NCBI GenBank assembly: GCA_963790405.1
Contig: CAWBOJ010000006.1
Location: 310,001-374,000 of the forward strand
DNA from: JBGSMX01 sp963790405
GTDB taxonomy: Bacteria > Actinomycetota > Coriobacteriia > Anaerosomatales > JAGXFU01
Length of the DNA: 64,000 nt
Direction: 5' to 3'
Each line of letters starts with the position of its first letter. Position 1 is the stretch's first letter. Below are positions 41,245 through 52,161 of this stretch, piece after piece. Made by a program: the position numbers and the translations under genes. Below the pieces are notes generated by a model, which worked only from the letters and a program-made list of their open reading frames with translations, made no database searches and was not told the origin of the DNA.

Positions 41245-42161
41245 CACCGCTGAGGCGACGACTCGGGAGCCCCTCGTTCACGGTCCTCGCCGGGGCCCCT
41301 GACGCCTTCGGCGTCCACCCCGGCTGCGGAGTCTTCACTCCGAGGCTCCCGCGTCGCGCGACGTCGCGCGCTCACGCGCGCATTCAACCAGGGGCGATCC
41401 GGCGCTCGTGGCCTACGTGATGGCCGGATACCCCGACGCGGGGCGAGTCGCTCGAAGCGCTTCGTGTGCTGGCATCGTCGGGTGTCGACGTGATCGAGCT
41501 CGGCGTGCCGTACGGCGACGCGCTCGCCGACGGGCCCACGATCGTGCGCGCCGCCAACGAGGCGATGCGGGGCAATGCGGGCGGTTTCGGGCTCGAAGAT
41601 GCGATCGATCTCGCTGCGGAGTTTCTCGCCGATCCGGGCGTCGATGATCCGCCGCCGCTTGCGCTCATGACCTACTACAACCCGATGTTGCATCGTGGAC
41701 TCGAAAGAATCGCCGACAGCGCACGCCGCGCGGGCGTGGCCGGTTTCATCGTGCCCGACATGCCACCAGATGTCGCGGGGCCGTGGCTCGATGTGGCGAA
41801 GGGTCTCGACACCATCTTCCTCGTCGCGCCGACATCCACTCCGGAGCGCCTGGCGCTTGTCGGGCGTGTCTCGGGCGGATTCGTCTACTGTGTCTCGACC
41901 ACCGGAGTGACCGGAGAGCGGGCACAGCTTCCACCTGACCTCGCTTCCGTAGTCACGCGGGTCAAAGCGTTCACGACGTTGCCCGTTGCGGTCGGTTTCG
42001 GGGTTTCGACGCCCGAGCAGGCGGCTGCTGTGGCTGAAATCGCCGATGGGGTAGTCGTGGGCAGCGCGATTGTGAAGCGCCAACACGATGCCGATACGCT
42101 ACGGGCGTTCGTGTGCGCCCTGGTGTCGGCGTTGCAGGGTTCTGACCGTTCGTCGTTTTAG
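41237..42161 (+). CDS. trpA: Tryptophan synthase alpha chain TrpA with disrupted or extended N-terminus
   Basis: The body is a normal TrpA: LVAYVMAGYPDAG, the catalytic glutamate in VIELGVPYGDALADGP, the catalytic aspartate in FIVPDMPPDVAGPWLD, FVYCVSTTGVTGERAQ and VAVGFGVSTPEQAAAV. The expected start is GTG at 41237, overlapping the trpB stop. About 25 bases later an 88-base palindromic element (41264-41351) intervenes, before coding resumes with ALTRAFNQG. As written, a TGA occurs within the element. With one base corrected the element could be read through, giving an N-terminal extension of about 45 residues. Frame changes also occur near 41396 and 41450. Confidence 0.85.
41264..41351. repeat. 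Multi-hairpin palindromic element in trpA start region
   Basis: CGGGAGCC (41264-41271) pairs with GGCTCCCG (41344-41351) at the outside. Inside are CCGGGG/CCCCGG (41290-41295 and 41318-41323), GACGCC-TTC-GGCGTC (41301-41315) and CGGAGT-CTTC-ACTCCG (41327-41342). Such dense nested symmetry resembles a REP- or RPE-like mobile palindrome. No second copy was noticed in the window. A perfect 16-bp palindrome, CGCGCGACGTCGCGCG, follows at 41355-41370. Confidence 0.7.
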
Positions 42162-42355
42162 GCGACCTCGCGTCGCGTGTGCGTTGTTGCGGCCTTGCGG
42201 TCGGAGGTACGCTCCACACAGTCTTCGCGCGGTGATGAAGCATACATGTGGGCGTGGTCGCCACATCTCTCGTAGTTGCCCGTGCGGCACGACTTGCTCC
42301 AGGGGAGGAGCGGCGTGTGTGCTAGACACGTCCGGGTCATGCGAGAGGGGTAGAG

Positions 42356-45300
42356 ATGTACAGAAGTCGGAGCTTGCGCGGCGCGCTCGTCGTACTTGTC
42401 ACCACAGCGCTCATCGTTGCGATGCTGGGAATCGCGCCTGCTGGAGCAAGCCTGAGCGAGCGTGGGACGCCGCCCAAGTACTCGGGTCGCGTGACCTCCG
42501 GGTCGCTCGATCTTGTAGGTGCCAAGCTCGACTCACGGCTCGCCGAGATGGTATCCACCGCCGGTCGCGCCGGTAGCGCAGCCGAGGCGGTCGTGGAGGT
42601 TGCCGTCCTCGCAGGCAAGGATGCCGCCGCCCCCACCGACCTCATCAGGCCGCTCAAGATGACGCTCCGCGGCGACCCCGACAACGACCTGTGGGTCGGC
42701 ACCGCAAAGGTGAACACACTTCTCAAGATCGCGTCCGCTCGGGGCGTCACGTTCGTGTACGAGAATGGGCGTCGCGAACCCGAGGCGGCTCCCGATAGCG
42801 GCGGGGGTGGCGCGGACATGACGGATGCCGAGATCGCCGACGCTGCCGCCGACATGCAGGTCCGGATCGCAGCAGCACGTGACGCGGGAGCACCTGAGGC
42901 CTTCGCCGCTCAATTCGACGATGAGGGCGTGCTTGTGGCGCCTGCCGCGGCGGATGAGGGCGGCTCGGCAACTGGTTTCTTCGACGTGACCGCGGACGGG
43001 CACGACTCGGAGGGTGCCTGGGCGCAGGGCTACCGGGGCGAGGGCGTGAAGGTCGCCGTGGCCGATGACAGTTGTGATTTCGGTCATCCGGACCTCATGG
43101 GCACCAATGCGGTCGTCGAGGACGTTTCGTCGCCTTACTACGGCTGGCCGCAGGCGTTCGACCCGTTCTCGCTCCTGCTCTACGCATACGATTCGTTCTA
43201 CGGGGATACGAACGTCTCCGATGGCTACACGTGGTTCACGGACACCTCGACCACGATCACTGAGGCAGATACCGAGTTCGACGGGGAGACGTTGACGACG
43301 CCGGGAACGAGCCTGTCCGGGACCTATCACGTCGGCTATCTGTGGGACCAGAACTACTACGAGTACTCCGGCTTCGGCCGAGTTCCCCATCGTGCTTGTT
43401 GCCGACGAGAATACGAGCGGTGTCTACGACACGGTCTACGTGGACCTGGACGACGACTTTGATTTCACCTACGACAAGCCGTGCACGAAGTCGTCACCGG
43501 TCTCCTACACGGATCTGTGGGATTCGAACTACGACTCCACACCGGACGGGTTCGCCGACATCTCGGGTGGGATGATCTACTGGATCGCTGACGGAACGAA
43601 CCAGCCGCCGGGTGCGGAGTTCATGTTCGGCACGGACTTCCCGACCACGTCTGGCGCTGGCGACATGGTCTGCTTCATGGGAGCACTCAACCTCGATGCG
43701 GACCACGGCACACTGTGCTCCTCCAACGTCGTCGGTCAGGGCATGACCGATGGGCCGTCTCTGTGGGGCGACTATCCGCCTTTCAAGACGCCGGACCCGC
43801 TAAGCGGCAACGGAATCGTCCAGGGCGCCGCACCTGGGGCCGGGCTAGTGGCCATCGCCGACATCTACATGAACCACTTCGCCTCGACGCTCGCTGCCTA
43901 CGACTACGCGGCGTTCGGTCTCGACGAGGAGACGTACACGGGCGATGACGTCCAGATCGTCTCCAACAGCTACGGTGAGTCCGACGACGATGCAGACGGC
44001 TGGGACTACCGCTCGCGCTATGTCACCTATCTCAATACCGAATGGAACAACCAGGTCTCGTACCTCTTCTCCACGGGCAACGGTGCCCCGGGCTACGGCA
44101 CGACCGCGCCTCCAGGCCCGGCCACAGGCATCAGCGTGGGTGCATCGACGCAGATGGGTGCCTGCGGAGGTTGGGATTCGATCTACGACGCGGACCAGGT
44201 GACCGTAGGCGACGTCATCCCGTGGTCCAACCGCGGGCCCAGTGCCTCGGGCGGGCTGGCACCGGACATCGTGGCCGACGGCGCGTACTCTTCGGGTGCG
44301 GTGCCGGTGAACATGTACTGGTACGAGGGTTCGACCTCCTGGGACATCTGGGGCGGCACGAGTCGCAGCTGCCCGGTGGCCGCCGGCAACCTGGCGCTCA
44401 TCTTCCAGGCGTACAAGGACCGGACCGGGTTCTGGCCGAACAACGAGATGGCCAGGAATCTGATCATGAACGGCGCTCGCGACCTCAACTACGACACGCT
44501 CGTCCAGGGCGCGGGTTCGGTCGACGCCAGCCGGTCGGTGGGTATCGCCGCCGGCAACGGCGGCGTGCTGATTCAACCGAGTTCGTGGAGCCCAGGCGAC
44601 TATCTGGGCGAGAACTATCCATCGTTCGCCAATGTAGTGCACCCAGGTGAATCGTACGGGACCTTGCTCCGCATGGAGAACACAGGTACGGAGTCGGCGA
44701 GCGTTACCGCTTCGGACGCCTGGTACGAGAACCAGGGTTCGACCACGTTCGGGGTCACGCTCGACGCTGCGAAGCTCGACGGCTACGACTTCTCTCGCCC
44801 GGATTACCTGACCGACATCACGGATGTGATCCCCGACGGTACGGACCTCGTGGTGATTCGGACGACGCAGGACATGGAGGACTTCGCCCCGACAGGCGCG
44901 TTCGACACGGAGGGGACCACGCACAACGTGACCCGTCCGCTCGTCTACGACTGGAAGGACCAGGACTCGAGCGGCACTCTGTGGACCGACTCGGACTCCA
45001 ACGGCTTCGTCAACGAGGGTGAGATCGACGAGGGCGAGTACATGCGGTTCAGCTATCACAACAACTTCGGCAACACCCATGAGGTGCGCGTGCAAACTCC
45101 CAAGGAGCGCATGCACGACGGTGTGTATCTGGGACTTCAGCTTTCCAGACGTGCCGATACCGAACCCGTGAGCAACACCACGGTCGAGATCAGCTTCTGG
45201 AACCGCGTCGACTGTGATTGGCTGAGTACCGACTTCTCTCTGGCGCTCGATCCTGGTGCCGCGACGTCCAGAGCGGTCCTGCTCGACGTTCCCGCAGACG

Positions 45301-47735
45301 CACCCGTCGGTGTGTATGAGGCTCAGGTCCGCATTGACGACGGCACCAACGTGTCTGTCGTGCCGGTCACGGTCAATGTCGCGGCCGACACCTTCGACTT
45401 CGAGTTCGGCGACGTGCCGGAGGCGCTGTGGTCGCCCATGGACAACAGCATGGTGTTCGGTGGCCAGGATTGGTCGTGGCGTGCGGAATCCGGTGACTGG
45501 CGCTTCTTCTGGACCGACGCGTCTGCAGAAGACGATCTACCGCCGGGTGCATCCTGGCTCGTCCACACGTCGTGGGATGATGACGGCGCTCCCGACGGCA
45601 TGAAGACCGACCTGGACACCCTGCTCTACGGCCCGGAGATGGATGATTTCTCGTCGCTTATGCCGGAGACGTTCGGGCCGTACGGACTGGGTCTCAAGGG
45701 CGGTTCGGCCAACACCAACATCGGTGATGGGATTTGGACATTCCAGACCAACACCGACACCACCGAGGAATGGGTGGCTGGTCCGCTTGAGGCAGGCCTC
45801 AATCAGGTCATGATTCACAACACCCTGTACGACGGAGGGCAGATCGGCGCCAGGTTCTTCGGTGAGGCCGGTGTGATCTCCGTGGATCCGAGTCGCCTGG
45901 ACATCCTGAGTCCTAAGGACAGCGGCACGGAATCCGTCGATTTCACGACGTACACGCTCCCACTGACCGGTGCGGCTGCCGAGGCGTACGGGCTCACGAG
46001 GCGTGTCGAGGAGAGCGACGACATCTCCACCGATGAGAGCTGGTGGTACGAAACCGAGCTGACCGGGGCGGCCTACCTTGACGTGCAGACTGCATGCGAG
46101 GGCCAGGATATCGACCTGTACGTCTACTACGATGACGGTGGTGGCGACGTTCTTGTGGGTGCATCGGAGTCATCAAGCGGCGAAGAGCACGTTCACGTCA
46201 CGATGCCCGAAGACGGTACCTACTGGATCGAGGTCTACGGCTACGACGTCTCTGGCACCAAGCCGTTCGATATCACGATCTCGAGCCCGATGGGCGACGA
46301 TATGCAGCTGAGTGGCATTCCTGCTGGTGGCATCAACGCTGGCGACGGCTTCACGCTCGACGTCGACTGGACCAAGGTGCGCAGCAGCTCGCTCAAGGAC
46401 CGCGAAGGCGAGTTCGAGGGTGTCGTCTACCTCGGTCCTGTTGAAGCGCCGGGCGCTGTCGAGGTCCCCGTGACGCTGCGGTATCCGTTCGAGGTGGAGT
46501 CCTGCACACCGGCGCGCGGTGCGACCGGCGTGGCGCTGGACGGCAAAGTGCGAGTGAGGTTCTCCAAGCGGGTCAGCGCGGCTTCGCTCGGCAAGTCCAC
46601 GTTCTACCTGAAGAAGGGGACGGGCACGGTATCTGGCACGATTGCCTACGACGCTCTCACCGCGACCGCGGTCTTCACGCCAACCAGCCCGCTTGAGAAG
46701 GCGACTGGCTACGAACTCGTTATCGACGGGGTCGAGTCCCTTGATGGCGACGAACTCGTTACGAGCATCCCCTTCACTACTGAGGTTTCGATCGTCGATC
46801 GGATCTCGGGTCGTGACCGTATCGCTACGGCCATCGAGGTCTCGAAATCCGCATTCCCCGACGGCACCGCAGACAGCGTTGTCATCGCAACTGGGTACAA
46901 CTGGCCGGATGCTCTTGGCGGAGCGTCGCTCGCCGGAGCCCTCGACTGTCCGATCCTGCTCACCAAGACGACAGAGCTGCCACAGACCGTCATCGATGAG
47001 ATCGATCGCCTCGGTGCGAGCGAAGCAATCATCCTTGGCGGCGGGACTGCTGTGGATGCGAAGGTCGAGGCCGCGCTCAAAGCCGAGCTCGGCAAGGCGA
47101 ACGTCGAACGGATTGGCGGTGCCGACCGCTATGCCACTGCTCGCCTGATCGCCGCGCGCACGGTCGATGAGCTCGGCACAGGGTATGACGGGACGGCGTT
47201 CTTGGCCACAGGTGCCAACTTCCCGGATGCACTGGGTGCTTCGCCGCTCGCTGCCGGGAAGGGTTGGCCGATCTACCTGGTCAACCCGCGTGTTGGCGCG
47301 GATACGGTACTTGTGAAAGCCATGAAGGCAGACGGCGTGGACGACGCTGTCATCCTGGGTGGTACAGCTGCCATTGCCAAAGCGGTGGAGACCGACATCA
47401 AAGCCAAGGTGCCGTGCGCCGCAACACGACTTTCGGGACTCAACCGCTACGAGACGGCGGTGGCTGTCGCCAGCTACGGTGTCGCCCACGCGGGGCTTGC
47501 GTGGGACAAGCTTGCCATCACAACCGGTCAGAACTTCCCGGACGCGCTAGCAGGTGGCGTGCTGCAGGGCAAGAACGGTTCGGTCATGTTGCTGACACAC
47601 ACCGCATCGCTCGACGCGAGCGTGCAAAGTGTTCTCAAGACGAACAAGGCGGCTATCAAGACCGTCCACTTCCTAGGCGGACCGGCCGCGGTGAGCGATG
47701 CGGTCGTGAAAGCGGTGGTCAAGATACTCGAGTAG
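42356..47735 (+). CDS. Giant secreted subtilase (S8) with Ig-like domain and three CWB2 repeats (one frameshift)
   Basis: About 1,793 residues with a signal peptide (LRGALVVLVTTALIVAML, cut near AGA). The peptidase triad is visible: D237 in VKVAVADDSCDFGHPDL (a DDS variant of the usual DTG), the histidine in LDADHGTLCSSNVVG, and the serine in WGGTSRSCPVAAGNLAL, with the oxyanion asparagine in LFSTGNGAPG. A long insert of roughly 220 residues separates Asp and His. Further on are beta-rich domains, a PPC-like domain (DIDLYVYYDDGGGDVLVG), an SbsA-type Ig-like domain (TPARGATGVALDGKVRVRF) and three C-terminal CWB2 repeats (GRDRIATAIEV, ADRYATARLIA, LNRYETAVAVA). The frame changes near 43385; the length is one over a multiple of three. 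It is probably wall-bound and active. Confidence 0.9.
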
Positions 47736-47759
47736 TCTCTCGCGTGCTGGTCTATCTCG

Positions 47760-47785
47760 GGAGGGGCACCTTCGGGTGCCCCTCC
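47760..47785 (+). terminator. Intrinsic terminator after the subtilase gene
   Basis: GGAGGGGCACC (47760-47770), a TTCG tetraloop and GGTGCCCCTCC (47775-47785) form a perfect 11-bp stem followed by TTCGT. The remaining gap to nadE (47786-47970) shows nothing else I can name. Confidence 0.9.
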
Positions 47786-47970
47786 TTCGTGCGCAGATGG
47801 GTGGCGATCGGGGCGGCAACGGCGACGATGGTGTGATTCGAGTCCGTGCTCGACCAGCGCGACCGAGCACGTGACACGCATACCCACGGGGGTATACAGC
47901 CGCACAGGCGTGATGCTATGCTTTGCGCGCACCCGAAGCGGCATTGTGTGATGGTTCAGGAGGCGTTCCA

Positions 47971-49580
47971 ATGCGCGTAGCGCTCGCTCAGATCAATGCC
48001 ACGGTCGGCGATATCGCAGGCAATGCTCAGCGGGTCATCGAGATGGTAGCCCGAGCGCAGGAAGCCGGTGCGGGGTTCATCTTGCTGCCGGAGCTCGTCT
48101 TGACCGGCTATCCGCCCGAAGACCTTCTCGCCAAACCGCATTTCGTCGAGGAGAACCTCGATGCGCTGGAATATGTCGCCTCTACCTGCGGCAAGTTCAC
48201 GCTAGTCGGCTTCGTGGATCGTATCGGTGACGAGCTGTACAATGCCTCGGCCCTGTGTGGGAACTCCCGAGTTCAGCAGATCTACCACAAGCGTCGTCTA
48301 CCCAACTACGGCGTGTTCGACGAGCAACGCTACTTCGCCGCAGGGAATCTTGCCGGACTGATCGAGGCGGGCGGAACGATGTTCTCGAGCACCATCTGTG
48401 AGGACATCTGGACCCCGGATATCGTGGCCGAGGCGGTCGCGGAGGGTGCCCAGGTCGTGTTCAACATCTCGGCGAGTCCCTACCACGCGGGCAAGGGTGA
48501 CCTGCGTGAGGAGATGCTGCGAGACCGGGCGCGCGAGAACGGCGTATGGCTCGCGTACTGCAACCTCGTCGGCGGTCAAGACGAGCTCGTCTTCGACGGC
48601 CGCTCGGTCGTCATCTCGCCGCTCGGCGAGGTTGTCGCGCGTGGAGCATCCTTCGCCGAGGATCTCGTCATCGCTGACTTCGCTCCGGCGGGCCGACTCG
48701 GAGCCGGAGACACGATTCGCGAGCCTCTCGATCCCGAAGCGGAAGTCTACGAGGCGCTCAAGCTGGGACTACGCGACTACGTAGGCAAGAACGGCTTCAC
48801 CGACGTGGTTCTGGGACTCTCCGGGGGAATCGACTCCGCGTTCACGGCTACGCTCGCTGCCGATGCGCTCGGAGTCGGAGCATGTCCACGGCGTGATGAT
48901 GCCGAGTCGGTATTCCTCGGCAGGAAGTGTGGACGACTCGAAGCAGCTTGCCGAGAACCTGGGCATCGATGTGCGCGAACTGCCGATCGGCGAGTCCTTC
49001 GAGGCCTTCGAGGCAACGCTGGCAGGTGAGTTCGAGGGTCACGATACCGGATGTGACCGAGGAGAACCTTCAGGCACGCGTGCGCGGGACCTTGCTGATG
49101 GCGCTGTCCAACAAGTTCGGCTGGTTGGTGCTCGCCACCGGCAACAAGAGCGAGCTGTCGGTTGGCTACTCGACGCTGTACGGCGACATGGTCGGAGGTT
49201 TCGCGCCGCTCAAGGACGTGTTCAAGACCCGGGTGTACGAGTTGGCCCGCTGGCGCAACGAGCGCGACGGCGGCCCCGTGATCCCGCAGGTCATCATCGA
49301 CAAGGCACCGAGCGCAGAGCTGCGTCCGGACCAGACCGACCAGGACTCGCTGCCGCCCTACGACGTGCTCGATGCGATTCTGGGCCTCTACGTCGAGCAG
49401 GATCGCTCGGTCGAAGAGATCGTCTCGGCCGGACACGATCGTGAGACCGTGGAGCGCGTGGCGCGCATGGTGGATGCCTCCGAGTACAAGCGCCGACAGG
49501 GGCCGCTCGGCATAAAGATCACCCCCAAGGCGTTCGGCAAAGACCGCCGGATGCCCGTCACGAATCGCTTTCGGGGCTGA
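47971..49580 (+). CDS. nadE: Glutamine-dependent NAD+ synthetase NadE (two frame changes)
   Basis: Residues 1-270 form a nitrilase-type glutaminase with Glu in PELVLTGYPPEDLL, Lys in YHKRRLPNYGVFDE and the nucleophile Cys in SSTICEDIWTPD. The C-terminal synthetase has the ATP loop VVLGLSGGIDSAFTATLAAD, LMALSNKFGWLVLATGNKSE and YSTLYGDMVGGFAPLKDV. Together these convert deamido-NAD and glutamine to NAD. The start ATG follows AGGAGG. Frames change near 48882 and 49043, and the span is two over a multiple of three. The length of about 536 residues is normal. Confidence 0.93.
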
Positions 49581-49582
49581 AG

Positions 49583-50043
49583 ATGGCGTCGGGGGGAATG
49601 CGCGGGGTCGACGTGCGCTACATCGAGCCGGGTACGCCAGAGTATGCGCAGGCCAAGGAGGTCCGCTACAGGGAGCTCTACAGCGATCTGGGTTTGCCGC
49701 GGTCGCTCGTCGAGGACACCGACGGGCGGACCTATCTCCATCTGGCGGCCTTCAAGAAGGGCCAGGTTGTCGGCTACGCGCGACTTCACCTCGAGCGAGG
49801 CGAGAGCAAGGTGTTCCAGGTGTGTGTCGACCGCAGGCATCAGGGCCGTGGAATCGCACGCGCGCTGATGCTCGAGTTGATAGACTCGCGCCCGCAGCGA
49901 GGGTCGGACCGAGATCACGCTCGACGCCCGCGAGCACGTCATCGGCCTGTACGAGGGGCTCGGGTTCGAACCGATAGGCGAAGCGGTTTCTCTCGGCACG
50001 CACCAACACGCCGCACCTCTTCATGCGACTTCCGCTTGCGTAG
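49583..50043 (+). CDS. GNAT-family N-acetyltransferase (two frame changes)
   Basis: This short GNAT protein starts two bases after nadE. Residues 10-90 give YRELYSDLGLPRSLVEDTD and VVGYARLHLE, and the acetyl-CoA loop is in VCVDRRHQGRGIARALML. The C-terminal strand TLDAREHVIGLYEGLGFEPI and ending RTNTPHLFMRLPLA are read in other frames; breaks lie near 49900 and 49985. The domain is of the ElaA/YitI-like size, about 153 residues. The substrate is unknown. The tight spacing suggests cotranscription with nadE. Confidence 0.8.
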
Positions 50044-50199
50044 CGTCAGGCCCGCACCTCATACGTTGTGGCACTGTCGCCTCGGCTAGAAAAGCGGACC
50101 GCGTTCGCGTACCCTAGTTCATGCACTACGAGGGCTGCGAACCGGCATTCTGGCCGGTTTGGCAGGGGAGTGTCCCTAGACGTCTCAGGAGGGGTCTTG

Positions 50200-51156
50200 A
50201 TGCCTACTATCACCCGTGACCAGGTGCGCGTTCCGGCCGACGTGCTCGGCGAGATGCGCGAGACCTATGTCGACAACTACTTGGCCGCCACGCGCGGCAC
50301 CGGTCGTCTCATGCTGTTTGCCTGCGACCAGAAGGTCGAGCACATGAACGACGACTTCCATGGCGAGGGCATCGCAGCGCAGGATAGCGAGCCCGAGCAC
50401 CTGTTCCGGATCGGTTCGCAAGGCGTGTGCGGGATTCTCGCCGGCCAGCGGGGCCTGATCGCGAAGTACGCGGCCGACTACCCGGAGATCAACTACCTGG
50501 TGAAGATGAACTCGAAGACGCACCTGGTGAAGACGAGCCAGGACCCGGCGAAGCACCAAGACGACCCGTACAGCCCGCAGCTCTACGACATCGCCAACGT
50601 GCTCGACATGCGCGACAACGGCGTCAATGTCGTCGGCATCGGCTACACGATCTACCTGGGCTCCGAGTACGAGTCGCAGATGATGATGGAGGCCGGCCAG
50701 CTCATCGCGGATGCACATGCGAACGGGCTGATCGTCGTGCTGTGGATGTACCCGCGCGGCAAGGCAGTCGCCAACGAGAAGGACGCGCACCTGATTGCGG
50801 GCGCGGCTGGAGTGGCGCTGTGCCTGGGCTCCGATTTCGTGAAGGTCAATCCGCCCAAGGGCGACGACGCTGCCTCTTCGGCCGAGAAGCTGAAGGAAGC
50901 GGCGATGGCTTCGGGACGCACGGGGCTCGTGTGCGCCGGCGGTTCGACGGTCGATGCGAAGACGTTCCTGACACAGCTGTGGGAGCAGATCCACATCGGC
51001 GGTGCGACTGGAAATGCGACCGGACGCAACATCCACCAGCGAGAACTTGCCGAGGCCGTGCGCTTGACCAAGGCGATCAGCGCGATCACCCTTGCCGACT
51101 ACGACGCGGATCGCGCGCTCAAGGTCTTCGAGGGCGAAGAGGACTTCACTGTCTAG
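50200..51156 (+). CDS. fba: Class I fructose-bisphosphate aldolase, archaeal (FbaB/DeoC-like) type
   Basis: The intact 318-residue frame follows a strong AGGAGGG site. It resembles archaeal-type class I aldolases: LMLFACDQKVEHMNDDF at the N-terminus, the likely Schiff-base lysine in LGSDFVKVNPPKGDD, and GLVCAGGSTVDAKTFL and GGATGNATGRNIHQR as phosphate-binding loops. It cleaves or forms fructose 1,6-bisphosphate and needs no metal. With the PPi-type phosphofructokinase 2 kb downstream it supplies two consecutive steps of glycolysis or gluconeogenesis. The gap before it (50044-50199) shows no clear feature apart from a CCGGCATTCTGGCCGG hairpin. Confidence 0.9.
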   Translation: MPTITRDQVRVPADVLGEMRETYVDNYLAATRGTGRLMLFACDQKVEHMNDDFHGEGIAAQDSEPEHLFRIGSQGVCGILAGQRGLIAKYAADYPEINYLVKMNSKTHLVKTSQDPAKHQDDPYSPQLYDIANVLDMRDNGVNVVGIGYTIYLGSEYESQMMMEAGQLIADAHANGLIVVLWMYPRGKAVANEKDAHLIAGAAGVALCLGSDFVKVNPPKGDDAASSAEKLKEAAMASGRTGLVCAGGSTVDAKTFLTQLWEQIHIGGATGNATGRNIHQRELAEAVRLTKAISAITLADYDADRALKVFEGEEDFTV

Positions 51157-51201
51157 CGATCCACATGTTGGGACATGCTAGATAGAGCGTGTCGATGATA
51201 C

Positions 51202-51236
51202 GCGGCATCGTCCGGCTACCTGTCGGGCGGTGCCGC
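51202..51236 (+). terminator. Stem-loop between fba and accD
   Basis: GCGGCATCGTCC (51202-51213) pairs with GGGCGGTGCCGC (51225-51236) through 12 pairs, two of them G-U, around an 11-base loop. There is no T-tract, so it is either a weak terminator of fba or a leader structure of accDA. Confidence 0.5.
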
Positions 51237-51284
51237 GACACACATTCCAGGCACTGAGACGAAGGGCAAGAGGCGAGGACGCAG

Positions 51285-52161
51285 ATGCCGATCGCTGATT
51301 GGTTCAAGGCACGGGAGGCGCGCTAGTACACCCGTCACACGCGGGGCTGCTGCCGAGATGCCTGAAGGCGTGTGGACGAAGTGCGACTCGTGCAAGCACA
51401 TCATCTACGAGGGTGAGCTTGCCGAGAACATGCGCGTGTGCCGCCACTGCGGACACCACTTCGATCTCACGGCCATGCAGCGCATCGATCAGCTCGTCGA
51501 CGACGGCACGTTTCAGGAGATCGACGCAGGGCCGACCAGCGCAGATCCTCTCGGCTTCGTCGCCAATCGGCCGTATCCCGAGACACTAGCCGCAGCGCGG
51601 GAACGGACGGGGCTTCCTGAAGCCATCGTGACCGGGCGCGCCCGCATCGGCGGGCATAACGCGGTGGTCGGGGCGATGGACTTCCGGTTCGTCGCCGCGT
51701 CGATGGGGTCGGTCGTAGGCGAGAAGGTGACCCGCGCGTTCGAGCTTGCCGAACGCGAGCGGCGCCCGCTGGTGCTGGTGACGGCATCCGGAGGAGCGCG
51801 CATGCAAGAAGGCATGCTGTCGCTCATGCAGATGGCCAAGACATCCGCCGCCGCAGCACGCCTTGCGGATGCCGGCGTGCCCTACATCTCGATTCTCACC
51901 AACCCGACGTACGGTGGCGTGACCGCATCATTCGCGGTGCTTGCCGATGTCGTGCTGGCCGAACCTGCCGCGCTCATCGGCTTCACCGGACAGCGGATCA
52001 TCGAGCAGACCATCCGGCAGAAACTCCCCAAGGGCTTCCAGACTAGCGAGCATCTTCTCGAGCGCGGGATGATCGATGAGGTGGTCCCGCGTACGGAGTT
52101 GACCCGTCACGTGGCGCTGTTGCTCGACTACCTCAACGTGACCGGGGGTGAGTCGTCATGA
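51285..52161 (+). CDS. accD: Acetyl-CoA carboxylase carboxyltransferase beta AccD (one frameshift)
   Basis: AccD with AccA transfers the carboxyl group from biotin to acetyl-CoA for fatty-acid synthesis. The true N-terminus MPIADWFKAREAR begins at 51285 and is cut by a TAG after 13 codons. One extra base near 51320 separates it from the rest, which opens with the zinc ribbon CDSCKHIIYE and CRHCGHHFD. The core has VVGAMDFRFVAASMGSVVGE, VTASGGARMQEGMLSLMQM, SILTNPTYGGVTASFAVLAD and IGFTGQRIIEQTI. An internal ATG at 51358 is not the natural start. The stop overlaps the accA start (ATGA). Confidence 0.92.

Noticed and set aside
51358..52161. accD starting at the internal ATG 51358
   Set aside because: The typical N-terminal sequence MPIADWFKAREAR is encoded just upstream at 51285 in another frame.
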